Shown here: piece by piece, positions 36,991 through 48,000 of the stretch
How the letters are laid out: the number at the start of each line of letters is the position of its first letter
How positions within the stretch are numbered: position 1 is the first letter of the stretch
Assembly (NCBI GenBank): GCA_021234155.1
Contig: JAJEKV010000221.1
Coordinates: 434,001-498,000, forward strand
Reading direction: 5' to 3'
DNA: 64,000 bases
Source: Isoetes taiwanensis
Taxonomy: Eukaryota > Streptophyta > Lycopodiopsida > Isoetales > Isoetaceae
The notes under the pieces: generated by a model
Databases searched by the model: none
What the model was told of the DNA's origin: nothing
Seen by the model: the letters and a program-made list of their open reading frames with translations, nothing else
Program-made: the position numbers and the translations under genes

Positions 36991-38091
36991 CTGATGATTG
37001 CTTCATTTTCGCCATACACGCCATAGAAGTTATGCAATAACCCGTTGTACTCAACCATGGAGGATGCCCTCATCATCTTGCTCAATCTATGGAACACATC
37101 CCCTTTTTGATATGCTCCCCCAATCTTGGGAATCAAGGTGCGCAACCATGCACGCTTAGCATGAAACCAACATGCTAAAATGTGACATGCAACCTGTTCA
37201 CCACGGTTGTTATGACAGTGGGCATCCCTGGTGACCACCTCTGCAATGACTACACGCTCGACTCCATCGAGGTCGATGGTGATAGATTTTGGTCTAACAT
37301 TTCCCATCCTTTGAAAGGTCAATAGCAAGGCAATACACAAAGCTAGATGCTCATATTTAGCACCTGGAGGTGATTTTGTGCAGAGCACGTAGAAGACAGG
37401 ACGACCTACACCACCTACTACAGGAACAATAGCTGCATACAGAGGGCAATTATACATGTTAGTTTTAAATGTTGAGTCCATCGCCCACCCGCCATTACCA
37501 CTATATCTAATCGCTGCTTGAAGCATTACATCATCTTGAATCACACATATCCAGTGATGAGGCATTGTGGACTGGCCCCTTGACGCATGAGATAATGTCC
37601 AGAAGGGTCAATTGTAAGCTTCTGCTGCATGGCCTCCCAGAGCCCTAAGATCCTTGAATCTCGTGTTGCAGGAGACCTATCATTTTTAGCGGAGAGAGGA
37701 GGAAACTGAGGATCTGATGCCATTATCTCAGTATCCCTTGGATACCGCATGCTTCTCAAGCATTCTAACATCAAATGGAAGGACCCTATCGTGAAAACGT
37801 ACCCAGTTTGAGAGCTCCCCCTTAACCAATCCTCTGCTGACGGCATAGAACCTGGGGTTTGAGAGCTAGAAGCAAAAGTTGAGGAGGGACGAGAATGAGA
37901 AACAGCTCCTTCATCCGTTTCAAAAGTTTCAATGGATGAATCTCCATCTGAATCTGTAAACCACACATCAGATAAGCCACTCGAGACACCAGATACATCA
38001 CTCAACGATTCATCTGATTCATGATCCATGGGGCAATGCAGCTTCTAGATGGTAATCACACACCACTATATATAGAATTTCTCGATATCCC

Positions 38092-38545
38092 GTGAAGAGG
38101 AATAATTATATGTGACACGTACTCGTACTCATACTCGTACACGTACCTCGACACACGAAAGTCCCGTGAAGAGGAATAATTATATGTGACACATACTCGT
38201 ACTCATACTCGTACACGTACCTCAACACACGAAAGTCCCGTGAAGAGGAATAATTATATGTGACACGTACTCGTACTCATACTCGTACACATACCTCGAC
38301 ACACGAAAGTCCCGTGAAGAGGAATAATTATATGTGACACGTACTCGTACTCATACTCGTACACGTACCTCAACACACGAAAGTCCCGTGAAAAGGAATA
38401 ATTATATGTGGCACGCATCGTACTCATACTGCACATGTACCCTCGACACCCAAAGTCTCGCGGAAGAGGAATAATTATATGTGACACGACGCACTTCATT
38501 ACACGCATTACCACGACACACGAAAGTCCCGTGAAGAGGAATAGT
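38092..38545. repeat. 74-bp minisatellite, about six to seven units
   Basis: Starts of GTGAAGAGGAATAATTATAT are at 38092, 38166, 38240, 38314 and 38388, exactly 74 apart, then two diverged units near 38460 and 38531. Each unit holds a run of CGTACTCGTACTCATACTCG. It lies 60 bp upstream of the transposase start codon, so it may overlap the promoter. Confidence 0.9.
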
Positions 38546-38754
38546 TCGCACATATTATATATATCCTCCCATGTCTATTTGCAATGCTATACCAAGATCA
38601 TTCGAGTTGAAAGGAAGCGATTTTTAAAGGTATCATTGATTTGCTGAATTCCTTGCACACCCCGTACTTAGAACATGTACTAATATGAGTATGTAGGATG
38701 TCTCAACGCCGCAAAATAAGATGAATTCGACTAGAGACAAGATTTTTAGTATGG

Positions 38755-39045
38755 ATGTTTGAGTGCCAGCAGCGTCACCAAATCTTCCAGGAGCAGTGCA
38801 CTTGTGAAGCCGATGTCATGGAGGAAATAGAAGATATCCTCTTGCGATTGAAGAAGAAGAGAGATGAATACAATAGCACCCGCCACCGACATCGCAGACC
38901 GCCGATGGTTGGAGAGAAGCTGGCCAATTACATTTGGGAGTTGGATTTCTTCAACAGGATTATTGGAGAGGCCCTAAGCATCGACTGTGATGCTGTCACA
39001 CCTCCACCTGCAAGGCAGCCGGATGACCTTAATATTTGGACGTGA
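38755..39045 (+). CDS. Hypothetical small protein between MULE and protease genes
   Basis: A 96-residue frame. The N-terminal half is charged and helical (EADVMEEIEDILLRLKKKRDEY), followed by a basic stretch RHRHRRPP and a hydrophobic helix (LANYIWELDFFNRIIGEAL). The composition looks coding, unlike most frames nearby. No family is recognised. It is on the opposite strand from both neighbours. A short ATG frame at 38698 with a stop after eight codons precedes it. Confidence 0.4.
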   Translation: MFECQQRHQIFQEQCTCEADVMEEIEDILLRLKKKRDEYNSTRHRHRRPPMVGEKLANYIWELDFFNRIIGEALSIDCDAVTPPPARQPDDLNIWT

Positions 39046-39270
39046 TATATGTGTTATAGATAGTGGAGTGTTTTCGATTTTATTTTGGATAAGCATTTGA
39101 GTGTATTGGAGTAAGTGTTTTTTATTTGTTGATCTCAAATAATGCCAAAAAAATCCTTGATATAAAAAACTTTTTGAAGGGGAGTATAACCCTTATATAC
39201 AATAAATATCAACAAAATTCTTCATACAAACACTTTTTGAAGGGAAGTGTAACCCTTATATATGCCACTC

Positions 39271-42200
39271 CTAGTGACGCCTGCGCAAAACCTGTCTAAA
39301 CCAGTAAACTCGGGCATATAGAAGAGCTAATGCAACGGGCCATCTAGCCCGTTCATCGTCCACATCCTGCTGAGTGTGCCAAGCACTAGATATCTACGTC
39401 AAAAAAAATCATAAAAAGTTAGAGCAATATTACTTACCACTGCAAGAGGTGGCCCACCCTCTGGATGCAATATGGCCTCCATGAGCTTCCTGATAAAGAG
39501 ACATACATGAACCCCGCATGAGTTTGAATCGGCCTGTTGTGGTACACTTGGTCTAGTAATCATCCAGCCCCCTGCACGTGCTGGTGCACCAAACCTTTGT
39601 AGGAGCCAAGGACCTAGCCTGTATTAACAACGTCATTAATAATCATAATTATGAAGACATATTAAAGGTATTAGAGAGGAAGATACCTGCGAATATGTGC
39701 ATTGAGGAGACGAGGCCTCCCAACAAGTGGATCCAGCAACACCCAATCATCTCGATTAGGTGAAAGTCCAAGTCGGGCCCGCAAAGTGGGCTCTCGCACG
39801 TGGAATACCAAGACCCAGTGACTACTGCAAGAAGAAAATAACCATGCACTTGAGGGAAAAGATTACATGAGGTAAAGACAACTCAAAGGATGTTAATTGC
39901 CTTATTTGTATGTAATGGGCCAGATGATGGCGCTCAACCTCTCCCAATCCATGGGCTCCTCTGGAGGATGGACTAGACCAAATGACTCCAACTGCGCAAA
40001 GTCTCGCTCGCTAGCAATGACACGAGCTCGAGTCTTAAGCTCTCATGTCAACACGTCAACTCCATCAGCATAGTTTCCCAAAAGTGCTGGATCAAGAAAT
40101 AAAACCCTCCGCCGTCGCTCTGGGCCTAGCGTGTGTCGTAAGATGCTAAAATTTGGACAAACCAATAAAATTAGAGATACACGTCAAGAATTAAGAATAG
40201 AGAATAAAAGGACTTACATGTGGTACAAAACGACGTGCTCCTCTGACCACTCCAACCCCGGGGTGTAACACCTACGAAGCAAGTCTGGTACAACAGTAAG
40301 AAACTCAGAGGGAGTCAAAGTGCTCCTAACATGTGGTCGGGAAGTCAAGGCACTCGCTCGTGAAGTCAAATCACCAGTGGCGTCTAAAAAGCTCATGATA
40401 GCTCCTCCAAAAAAGCTGCACCTCAACCTAAAAATATGTATGTACTTCTAGCTCATCTGGCACTAATATATCCAATGGATATGTTTCCTCTCTCCGATGC
40501 TCAGAAGCCCAACCTCGAAGCGGCTGTGCAATGAGCGGGGTAAACAACTCCTCTCGCCCATGCTCACCAAACTGATATGTAAAGAAACCCCGTGCACGAC
40601 TCCTGTGCCAGTCTGAGTCACCTCCCTGATCATGTGCCGGAGGAAAAGGCGATACGAATCCAGGTCCAAGGCCATCCACACCATCTGACAAGATGGACTC
40701 CAAGGTCTGTCGCCCACGTAATGCATCATCAACACGCCTCCTCTGACCATCCACCACAATAGGAGGTGGAGTGTGCAAATCTCCATACTGAGACTCCTCC
40801 CTCATCCTCCTAGCCTCCTCCTCCTCCCCCCTCCTCCTCCACATCAACCCTCATGTGCACCTCCTCCTGATATCCTTCTATATGCTCTTCGTCATGGATA
40901 TGTGTATCTGTCCTGCTCACTCTCTCTCTATCTCGAGCCTCCTCCTCTCTCTGCCTCCTCCACATCTCATACTCCCTCTCTCTCTCTCTATATATATCCT
41001 TCTATATATATGATTACTAGAAATCGAATTAGCTTTATCTATCACCCTCCCCACCCCAAAAAAAAAAAAAAAAAAAAAATGCATTCTATCCCCCACAGCA
41101 CCCATCCCGCTCACACAAGCACCCATCTCGGAGCAAGAAAGCCTGGGTACAGTGATGGCTATGAAAATTTCAATCCAAGAGTAATTTGGAGAATTGGTGT
41201 TTGAACACTCTCCCATCAGGTATTAGTGTTGCCTCTTGCCTATACACGTCTTTGCGCCCAGCGACCCGCACATATCCTCCCCCGTTATGGCTTAAAGGCT
41301 TTGCCGTTGAAATCATCGAGCCTTTCTCACCAAAAACGTAGCCCAGGTAATTGCAATTGTTCTGTTGAGTTTAATTTAGGCCTCCAATTTAAAGCTTTAT
41401 TTGCTGCAAACTTCTGGAAAGGTGCGCGATGACAGAAGATTTTATATATATATCCTCGTCTCGCTGCCTCCTGTAAGCATCATACTCCTACCTCCTCAAC
41501 CTCTCGGCCTCATCATGGTCATCTGGTAGTCGTGGATCGAGTATCTCAGACGCCTCCCATTCCATGCTCAGACTGTCTGTCGCGATCGCAGCCGCAGTCT
41601 TCTCAACCATAGGGCGCCAGCTATACGGCATGCATGCCGGAAGTGTCAACAAGTAATCGGTGACAAAGATCACCTCATCGGGATCTAGGGGTCTTCCCCC
41701 GATGTCCTCTCGGTGCACTTCGCCCCATCCCCCGATCCGTCAGGTCTCGCCTAAACGATCTCCCGCCACTGCCCCTCCTAGCCATGATAGTGTCCAACTG
41801 GTCAGACATGTAAGCCTCCACACCACGAGGGAATACTGTAATCTGTTCCTCTATAGTCATGGCAGCAGCTATAGAGATCGCATGCGCAGTCACCCTAGCT
41901 ATGTCTCGGTGCCTACACTGTGTCTCGGCCAAACGAGCAAGATACACTGGATCCTCTCGCCTCTGCTCATACCTGGCTCTGTCTCTAGCACGACGTGCCT
42001 CTGTCCTCCTCGACTCTGGTGCACGTGGCCTACCAACTGCCCTCTGTGGCCACTCTAGGCCCTCACTAGCATGACGCCTGTCATGGTGCCCATGTGCACC
42101 TGAATGCGTCAACCCCAACCAAGTCGGTAGTCGAGTCGCTGAATGGGTGCAGGCATGAGCCATGCACCACCAACGACGCTGGGTGCGAACCCTACGTCTA

Positions 42201-42481
42201 GCAACATCTACTATGGCGATGACACCGACATCAACTCGCCAGTATGAGGCAACCTCCATATCATTAACACCTACTGTTTAGTGAACTATAATTACCTCTA
42301 CAAAATCAACCCCAGAATCCTATATATATATGATACTATTCCAGCAGTACTAAGAAAAAAGAAACATGAGAATAAAAATAAAAAATAAAATCTAAGTTAT
42401 CACTCACGTGCTCAAGACCATGCCCAACACCAGCTCCTCCACCTCAGCATCCCCATCCTCTTGTGCGTCCTGATCTGCCAT
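39271..42481 (-). pseudogene. ULP1-like cysteine protease (peptidase C48) gene, multi-exon, broken
   Basis: A tentative first exon at 42481-42408 (MADQDAQEDGDAEVEELVLG) ends in a GTGAGT donor. A long charged region follows (42259-40219), with a frameshift near 41700, a stop at about 41488 and an inserted piece at 41020-41445. It contains YLLTLPACMPYSWRPM and ILDPRLPDDHDEAERL. The catalytic domain is then split over short exons: about 40145-39906 (with one TGA inside), 39834-39687 with SHWVLVFHV (His codon at 39828-39830) and DDWVLLDPLVG, 39618-39438 with QQADSNSCGVHV (Gln and the Cys codon near 39517), and 39393-39271 ending VLRRRH. His, Asp, Gln and Cys are all in place. Family members remove SUMO-like modifiers. 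Intron joins at 39619-39686 and 39394-39437 keep the frame, although the last is only 44 bp. Plant MULEs of the Kaonashi type carry such genes. Confidence 0.8.
41020..41445. mobile_element. Insertion in the protease gene
   Basis: On both sides the minus strand reads GGATATATATA, consistent with a target duplication of about 9-11 bp within the protease reading region (..RRQRDED before, ..EYEMWRRQREEE after). The interior has a run of 22 A at about 41058 and no transposase. A reading KPGYSDGYENFNPRV may be a captured exon piece. The TA-rich junctions make the exact limits uncertain. Confidence 0.45.
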
Positions 42482-42692
42482 GTCTGAATGCCAAAATGCC
42501 AAAAGATGAACAAAATTTCATTGGATCCATGAAGTTTCAGGTAAAAAAAGAGGTAAAAAGCTCCAACACAAGCTATTATGGTCTAATAATAGTGGAGCAA
42601 AGAACATGCAACTGGTGCCAGGTGGCATCCACTTAGCTAACACAAGGAGTCATCAGTCCATGAAAGGATGTTAAAACATCAGACATGAATAA

Positions 42693-43370
42693 AGCAATAA
42701 ACATAATTTTGTCAAATCACGAGAGCAGAAATCACAACCAATCCACCTGCAACTGTTGACATCAAAGTCGAACTTGCGGCAAATAACACACATGCAAGCA
42801 TTGCAAAAGCCTTTCTTGGTGGCACAAATTTCACATCTGCAATCATCCACAGGCAAATTACTCTGGCAAGCAATATTCCGACACCGGGTATTGAAAAATA
42901 TCTCCACAAGAACTGACTGTGTGATACTGATATCTGGATAAAGAAATGCATGGATACATGTTTTGATAGCCACCAGGATTTCTAACTTAGAATGATGAGC
43001 TTTCACCAATGCCTCTGGATTAAGGGGATTAAGGTCTCTTCTACTATGCAAAAGTTTCTGGAGGATAGCAAACTCTTCCCTTTGTCTAATACCCCCTGTT
43101 CCAGCAAGCATGTCACGAAGTTCGGCCTTCAGATCCTCCAAATACTCATCGGGTTGACCCCACAATCTATTAGCTAACTTATAGATTCTAAACTTTGGCT
43201 AACAACATCTCAAAGTTGTCCATGCTTACAAATCTATGCACAACAGCTTGTTCAGGTTCTTCTTTTGCTGCTTTATTCTCCATAGGTGTGGCAAGGTTGT
43301 GGTGAAACTTGTTTTTTTCTTGATGCTGCCCAGGATTTGAAGTCTTCACAACAGCAGATTACTTCGACGA
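42693..43370 (-). pseudogene. OBERON-like PHD-finger exon, fragment
   Basis: The minus-strand frame from 43165 to about 42693 has CRNIACQSNLPVDDCRCEIC and GFCNACMCVICRKFDFDV followed by CRWIGCDFCS. This is the Cys/His pattern and sequence style of the OBERON family of plant PHD-finger regulators. Upstream, the segment around GQPDEYLEDLKAELRDMLAG continues in another frame to about 43370 (KEEPEQAVVHRFVSMDNFEML), with a frame break near 43195. The coding match ends after CDFCS at a GTGATTT that could be a donor; the rest of the finger is missing. OBERON proteins act in the nucleus in meristem and embryo development. Here it lies directly upstream of the protease gene, on the same strand, and looks like a captured host-gene fragment or a relic. 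Confidence 0.7.
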
Positions 43371-43422
43371 AGTTGTGGATGATTTGAGGGGATAAGAGAT
43401 GCACCTGTTAAACCAAATTGGT

Positions 43423-43536
43423 GGCGCTCTAAGGGCTGAATCTGCCCATAACTGTAAGAACAAGAACGCCTCATATTTTGGCGCTCTAAGGGCTGAATCT
43501 GCCCATAATTGTAAGATCAAGAACGCCTCATATTTT
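43423..43536. repeat. 57-bp perfect-length tandem duplication
   Basis: 43423-43479 and 43480-43536, starting GGCGCTCTAAGGGCTGAATC, differ at only a few bases. Confidence 0.9.
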
Positions 43537-44022
43537 AATCCCAGTCTCAGATCTCAAGCACAGGGACTCTTCAGGCTCTCCAGCTGAAGATTTTGCAATA
43601 CGGAAACTGGTAATGTTTACAGAATGTTTACAGCTGCCTGATGGAGAAGTATTTGCAGTGAAAAAGCAAAATGAAGCAAACCATAGAAACTAATTATGGA
43701 GGCATAAAGAAACTATAGAAACTCCTGCTTCCTTTGTTCTAGAAGAATGGGCAACTAGAAGAATCGAAGAAAAATCGAAGCAAATGAGGGAAGATTGAGC
43801 AAAAAAAAAAAAAAAATACCTGTGTTGAGCTTGCCGAGCTAGAGACTTCAAAAATAACCTGATCCTACATTCCTGCAAACAAAGATTCCTAAAGACTATT
43901 GCTCGAGAAGAATGGAAGCAAATGAGAATCAGAATGGAAGATTGAGAAAAAAAATTACCTCTGTTGAGCTTGCCCGCTGTTGCCGGCGGGAAACTAAGTC
44001 GTGCGATGAGGTTAGATGATTT

Positions 44023-44392
44023 TTTGGGGTGTATTCGGCTTGCAGGTGGAATTGATAAGTCGAATACTCCTATTGAAAAACAGAAATCCAAACACAACAG
44101 ACAGAACTTGCAGTATTCGACTTATTCGACTTGAGTTTCGCAGCAGCAGTATTCGACCTCAAGTTTCGGCTGCTGGAACGTATTCGACTCCAAGTTTCGG
44201 CTGCTGGGACGTATTCGACTTGAGGATTTCGCAGATAGTATTCGGCTCACAAATTGGTAAGGGCGTATTCGGCTTACAGTTTAGCACAGATCGATTAGGC
44301 AGGTCGAATACCCCCTTATGCCGGTTTTTTTCGCCGGCGAACAACACAGAACATGCAGGTCGAATACCACGCTAAGGTATTCGACTCACAAT
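44023..44392. repeat. GTCGAATAC / GTATTCGAC motif cluster
   Basis: About a dozen copies of GTATTCGAC or its complement, or the variant GTATTCGGC, in 370 bp. They are separated by 25-50 bases, with some longer blocks repeated (TCGGCTGCTGG.ACGTATTCGACT). The same motif is clustered at 35420-35500 on the far side of the MULE and protease genes. Confidence 0.75.
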
Positions 44393-44746
44393 TTACTGGA
44401 ATCGAGGCCAAAAATGGGTGCCACTATTTCCTTCGTTTGTAGTGGAGACATCACTGTACATGCCAACAAACTCAACAATAGTACAGAGAGATAAATATGT
44501 GGGCATTTGAAGGCTATTCCCCTTTTGTTTTTTGCTATACCCCTTTTGTCTTCATTTACAAATTACGCTTGGGTTCATTGCAACTTAAAGACCTACATTA
44601 AGGAACTAATTTTCATGCCAAACAAGTTGCATTACTTTTCATGCCAACAAGTTGCAGTTGGGTTTACTACAAGCTAATAATCTACATAAGAACCATTGAA
44701 TAAGATGCTACCCATTTCACAAAATACTAGGTAATTTGAAGAAGGA

Positions 44747-44869
44747 GAGGCTTTATGTGTTGTAAAGGCCTTGGCAGCTCACGAAACGAGGCAGTGCAAG
44801 AGCGGCAGAGCCGCAAGTGCATCGCTGAGTTTGGCGGCACCGCCAAGGCCTTTACAATGGCAAAGCCTC
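44747..44869. repeat. Fold-back with 16-bp perfect inner arms
   Basis: TTGTAAAGGCCTTGGC at 44760-44775 pairs perfectly with 44842-44857. A second 8-bp stem GAGGCTTT/AAAGCCTC (44747-44754 with 44862-44869) continues it after a small internal loop. The 66-base loop holds GCGGC-AGA-GCCGC. It could be a miniature inverted-repeat element or a small-RNA hairpin. Confidence 0.7.
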
Positions 44870-45009
44870 GAGTTCTTCAAATTAGCAAGCGTAATGACAA
44901 GATGGTTTATATTATGAACCAGATGATGCCAAAATCCTTCAGATTTACAAGCATCTTTGATGCTATGATGTTATTGAAACAGAAACAAAAGCTACTGAAT
45001 CGCTGAAAT

Positions 45010-48000
45010 TGAATCAAAAGCTCTGAAAAATGAATACTAAAAAGAATAGACTCAAAATCTACAGGGCAGCAATGGCAGGAAAAAACAAATGGCATCTCCT
45101 TGGAAATGCGAGCCTCAAGATACAAAAAGAGCTACAAATCTAGGGGAAAATTTCTTATCTAGCATCCAATGCCGGATTTAGCATGTACAAAGCCTTGCTC
45201 TATCCAAAAAGGGCCTATTTGGATAGCAGATATTCTAGTATGGGCAATTGAAGCAGTTTGACGGGGCAACGAGAATCATTAAGGAAAGTAAGACTCTATT
45301 AGCAGTTGGAATCGTCAAGAAAAAAATAAGGTTTTCATTTTGACATGGCATTTAAAAAATCCAGCATCCACAACATCTTAAGCATAGGTATGGCAGCTCT
45401 GGTGATGCATATTTTAGATCTTCGAAGTGCCATGCAAGAAAGGTAAGAGGAGAGGATGGGGCGGCGGGTAGGTAGTGGCGCCTCAGTACAGAAAGGCCGA
45501 ATTTTATGCTCTATAAAAATTCAACAAGATATACAGTAATATGAACCATCTTGTCATTACAATACCATTAATTGCCCCTAGGACAACTAAATACACCTCA
45601 CATCAAGAATTTTTGTTACATGTATGCTAAGTATGTGTATAACTTCGTCGTTGCCAATAGTATGCCCGACAACGCTGGCACCCGTGATTAGAAAACATGT
45701 CCCTTGCTGTGTCATGTGTCACTATCAAACTTTTTTGTGCTATAACTAAAATTTGAGATATACCATGTCACTCCAACCTCAAAGAATAGAAAATGCATGT
45801 ACATGTGTAGGAACAAATGTATATGTTTATGACTTGACAATCGGGCGGCAATGACAACGTGCGAAACTTATGCGCGGCAACGCTGGGTACACGTTTACTA
45901 GTGGTCAACTAAGAAACTTTGATCAGGCTTATAGTATTCACATCTTAAATGTTTACTTCAAAATACATGCATACGCATCAATGACTGCAACAACGAGAAA
46001 GATAGTGTTTCATTCCATGCATCTTTTCATTGTTGTCATGATTAATAATTGTTATTCATGTTTATTGACGACATCTTTTCATTCTTCATGTTTATTAATC
46101 ATGATCGTGTTAAAACAAGGCGCCAAGGAACCTATGCATGATGTTGAAAAATTAGTGTTGTAAATTTATGTATGTTGTTCATATTGTATTGTTGTCAATA
46201 AGGTTCTCGGCATAACGTGATGGCATAATTTCGATAGGGCCCTTCTACTACTGAAACGATCAAGCTCTCATAGCATGCCCTAAATTTGATCAAGCTCTCA
46301 TAGGATGCCCTAAATTTGGTAATTGATTAATGATCTCAAGGTCTTCTAAATATTATAACTGCATATAGCAATCTATGGCTAGGATGGTGCTTAATAAATG
46401 GCAGAATGCAGTTGGTCCATCAATATAGTGTTTTGGTTTTTTTCCTCAAATGGTAAAATTTTTTTTGAAAATGGAAAAGCCTATAAATGTTTACTACTTC
46501 CAATGCAAATAATTCATTATCTTTCCATCTGGCTGTAAAGAATGAACTATAGAGCTTAAATAAAAAATAGGACTAGTAGAGATGAGAGAGTTCAATAATT
46601 ACACCAGCTACAGGAAAGTTTCTTTTTTTTTTTAATCTTTTTATTTATCATGCAACATCAAGTGCACTACATAAGAAGCCAAACTAGAGTAGCTCCATAT
46701 GATTGTTTTCATATGGTCAATTTTGAACCTGTAACCTCGAATGTTGGTGGTTTAATGTGTTACCACTGGCATACATGAAAAAATGAAAACATATTGCTGA
46801 AGATGTACCTGGCATACTTTCAAGCTCAGTGGTTTAGAACCTTCAAGTTGCTTAAGGCAATCAATCTTTATGCAAATTTCAAAAAAAGATCAATCACTTT
46901 GGGATATCTAAAGTAAAATAAGACAGTTCCATTTAGATCTGTATATCTAAAGTACACTGATCATCTTCACATGATTCTTGAAAATAAGAATTCCAGGAAA
47001 AACTTATGGTGACATGTGAGAAATTTTTTGGCTCAATTTGGTTCAAAGATGATTGAGAAAATTGGGTTCAAAGTGGACAAAAAATTCGTCCAGTGCACTT
47101 CCCTATGATGGAAAAAGGTATGCACACTTAAATGATGATATCTCGAGTGTTGTTTGATATTTTGACTGATTTTTGAAATGATTATCAGGGAAAACTTGTA
47201 GAAACATGTGGAGAAAAATTTGGGTCGACTTGGGAACTGGGATAATAGCTTGAGGAAAAAACAATAAGCAATGTTTTGAATCTTGATTTCTATAAGGGGT
47301 TTTCTGTGCGATTTCATAGGACGTAGGTACATGAGGCAAAACTATCACAGACTTTGAAACTTGAAAGTGCACAAATCTGTAAAATCATTTAAAATACAAC
47401 TCAGAAGAGAGTTTCCATTGATACCAGGGGTCACAACAATCATAACAATAGTGTTCATGCAATTTTTTTTGGAAGGACAAAAGAAAAAGTTTATTAATAA
47501 GATATAGAAATTACAGAATGTACGCGTCTCATCTATCTGTGTAAGCACAAGGAGATGCCATACGAACACAAGCCTGAAGCACAATATATTTACTCCAGGG
47601 TAGGAGATTAATGATAAGAACCAATTTGAAGATACTAAATCCAAATATGTTCTTTCACTTCTACCTCAAGGGAGGAACACGGTAAGCCATCAATATCTTA
47701 GCCTGGGTTACAACAATAATGCCGCGAGCAGATGAGTAGATGCCCTATAACAATGACTGGGCTGGCAATATACAATGGCTAGGGTTGACTGCTCCATCCG
47801 CTCCTCCTGTGCATACTATGCAGATGTGCTAAATCGGGCTCTGTCGTGAGTAACCTGCTGGAGACCCCTCTTAATCTCACCCAACGAGACTACTCCAGGT
47901 TGCATCTCCTCGGTCCGATGAGGTAGGAAGGGTTGCATCTCACAATGGCCCGATAGGCAGTTAGATGATCATGGCTCCTTACCTGATTGAACTCCCCAAA

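Larger units (their letters stand above)
36173..38029 (-). pseudogene. Mutator-like (MULE) transposase, two introns, near-intact
   Basis: Exon 1 starts with ATG at 38029 (MDHESDESLSDVSG, acidic) and carries the transposase core: WAMDSTFKT near 37480 (first Asp), ITIDLDG (candidate second Asp), and HILACWFHAKRAW. The GT-AG introns at 36915-36990 (76 bp) and 36586-36657 (72 bp) both restore the frame when removed. Exon 2 has NHVESHWQVLK (candidate Glu). Exon 3 has a SWIM zinc finger CDCPSFHITCKH near 36400 and stops at 36173. One frameshift near 37560 separates the N-terminal part from the core. A second frame at 36237-35917 (NEELQIVNST.., coiled coil-like) could be the true C-terminus after another shift. 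The protein would cut and paste the element through its terminal repeats. A C48 protease gene on the same strand lies 1.2 kb upstream. Confidence 0.85.

Noticed and set aside
38092-38545. CRISPR-like array
   Set aside because: The repeat is continuous with no unique spacers, and the context is a plant nuclear genome; it is a minisatellite.
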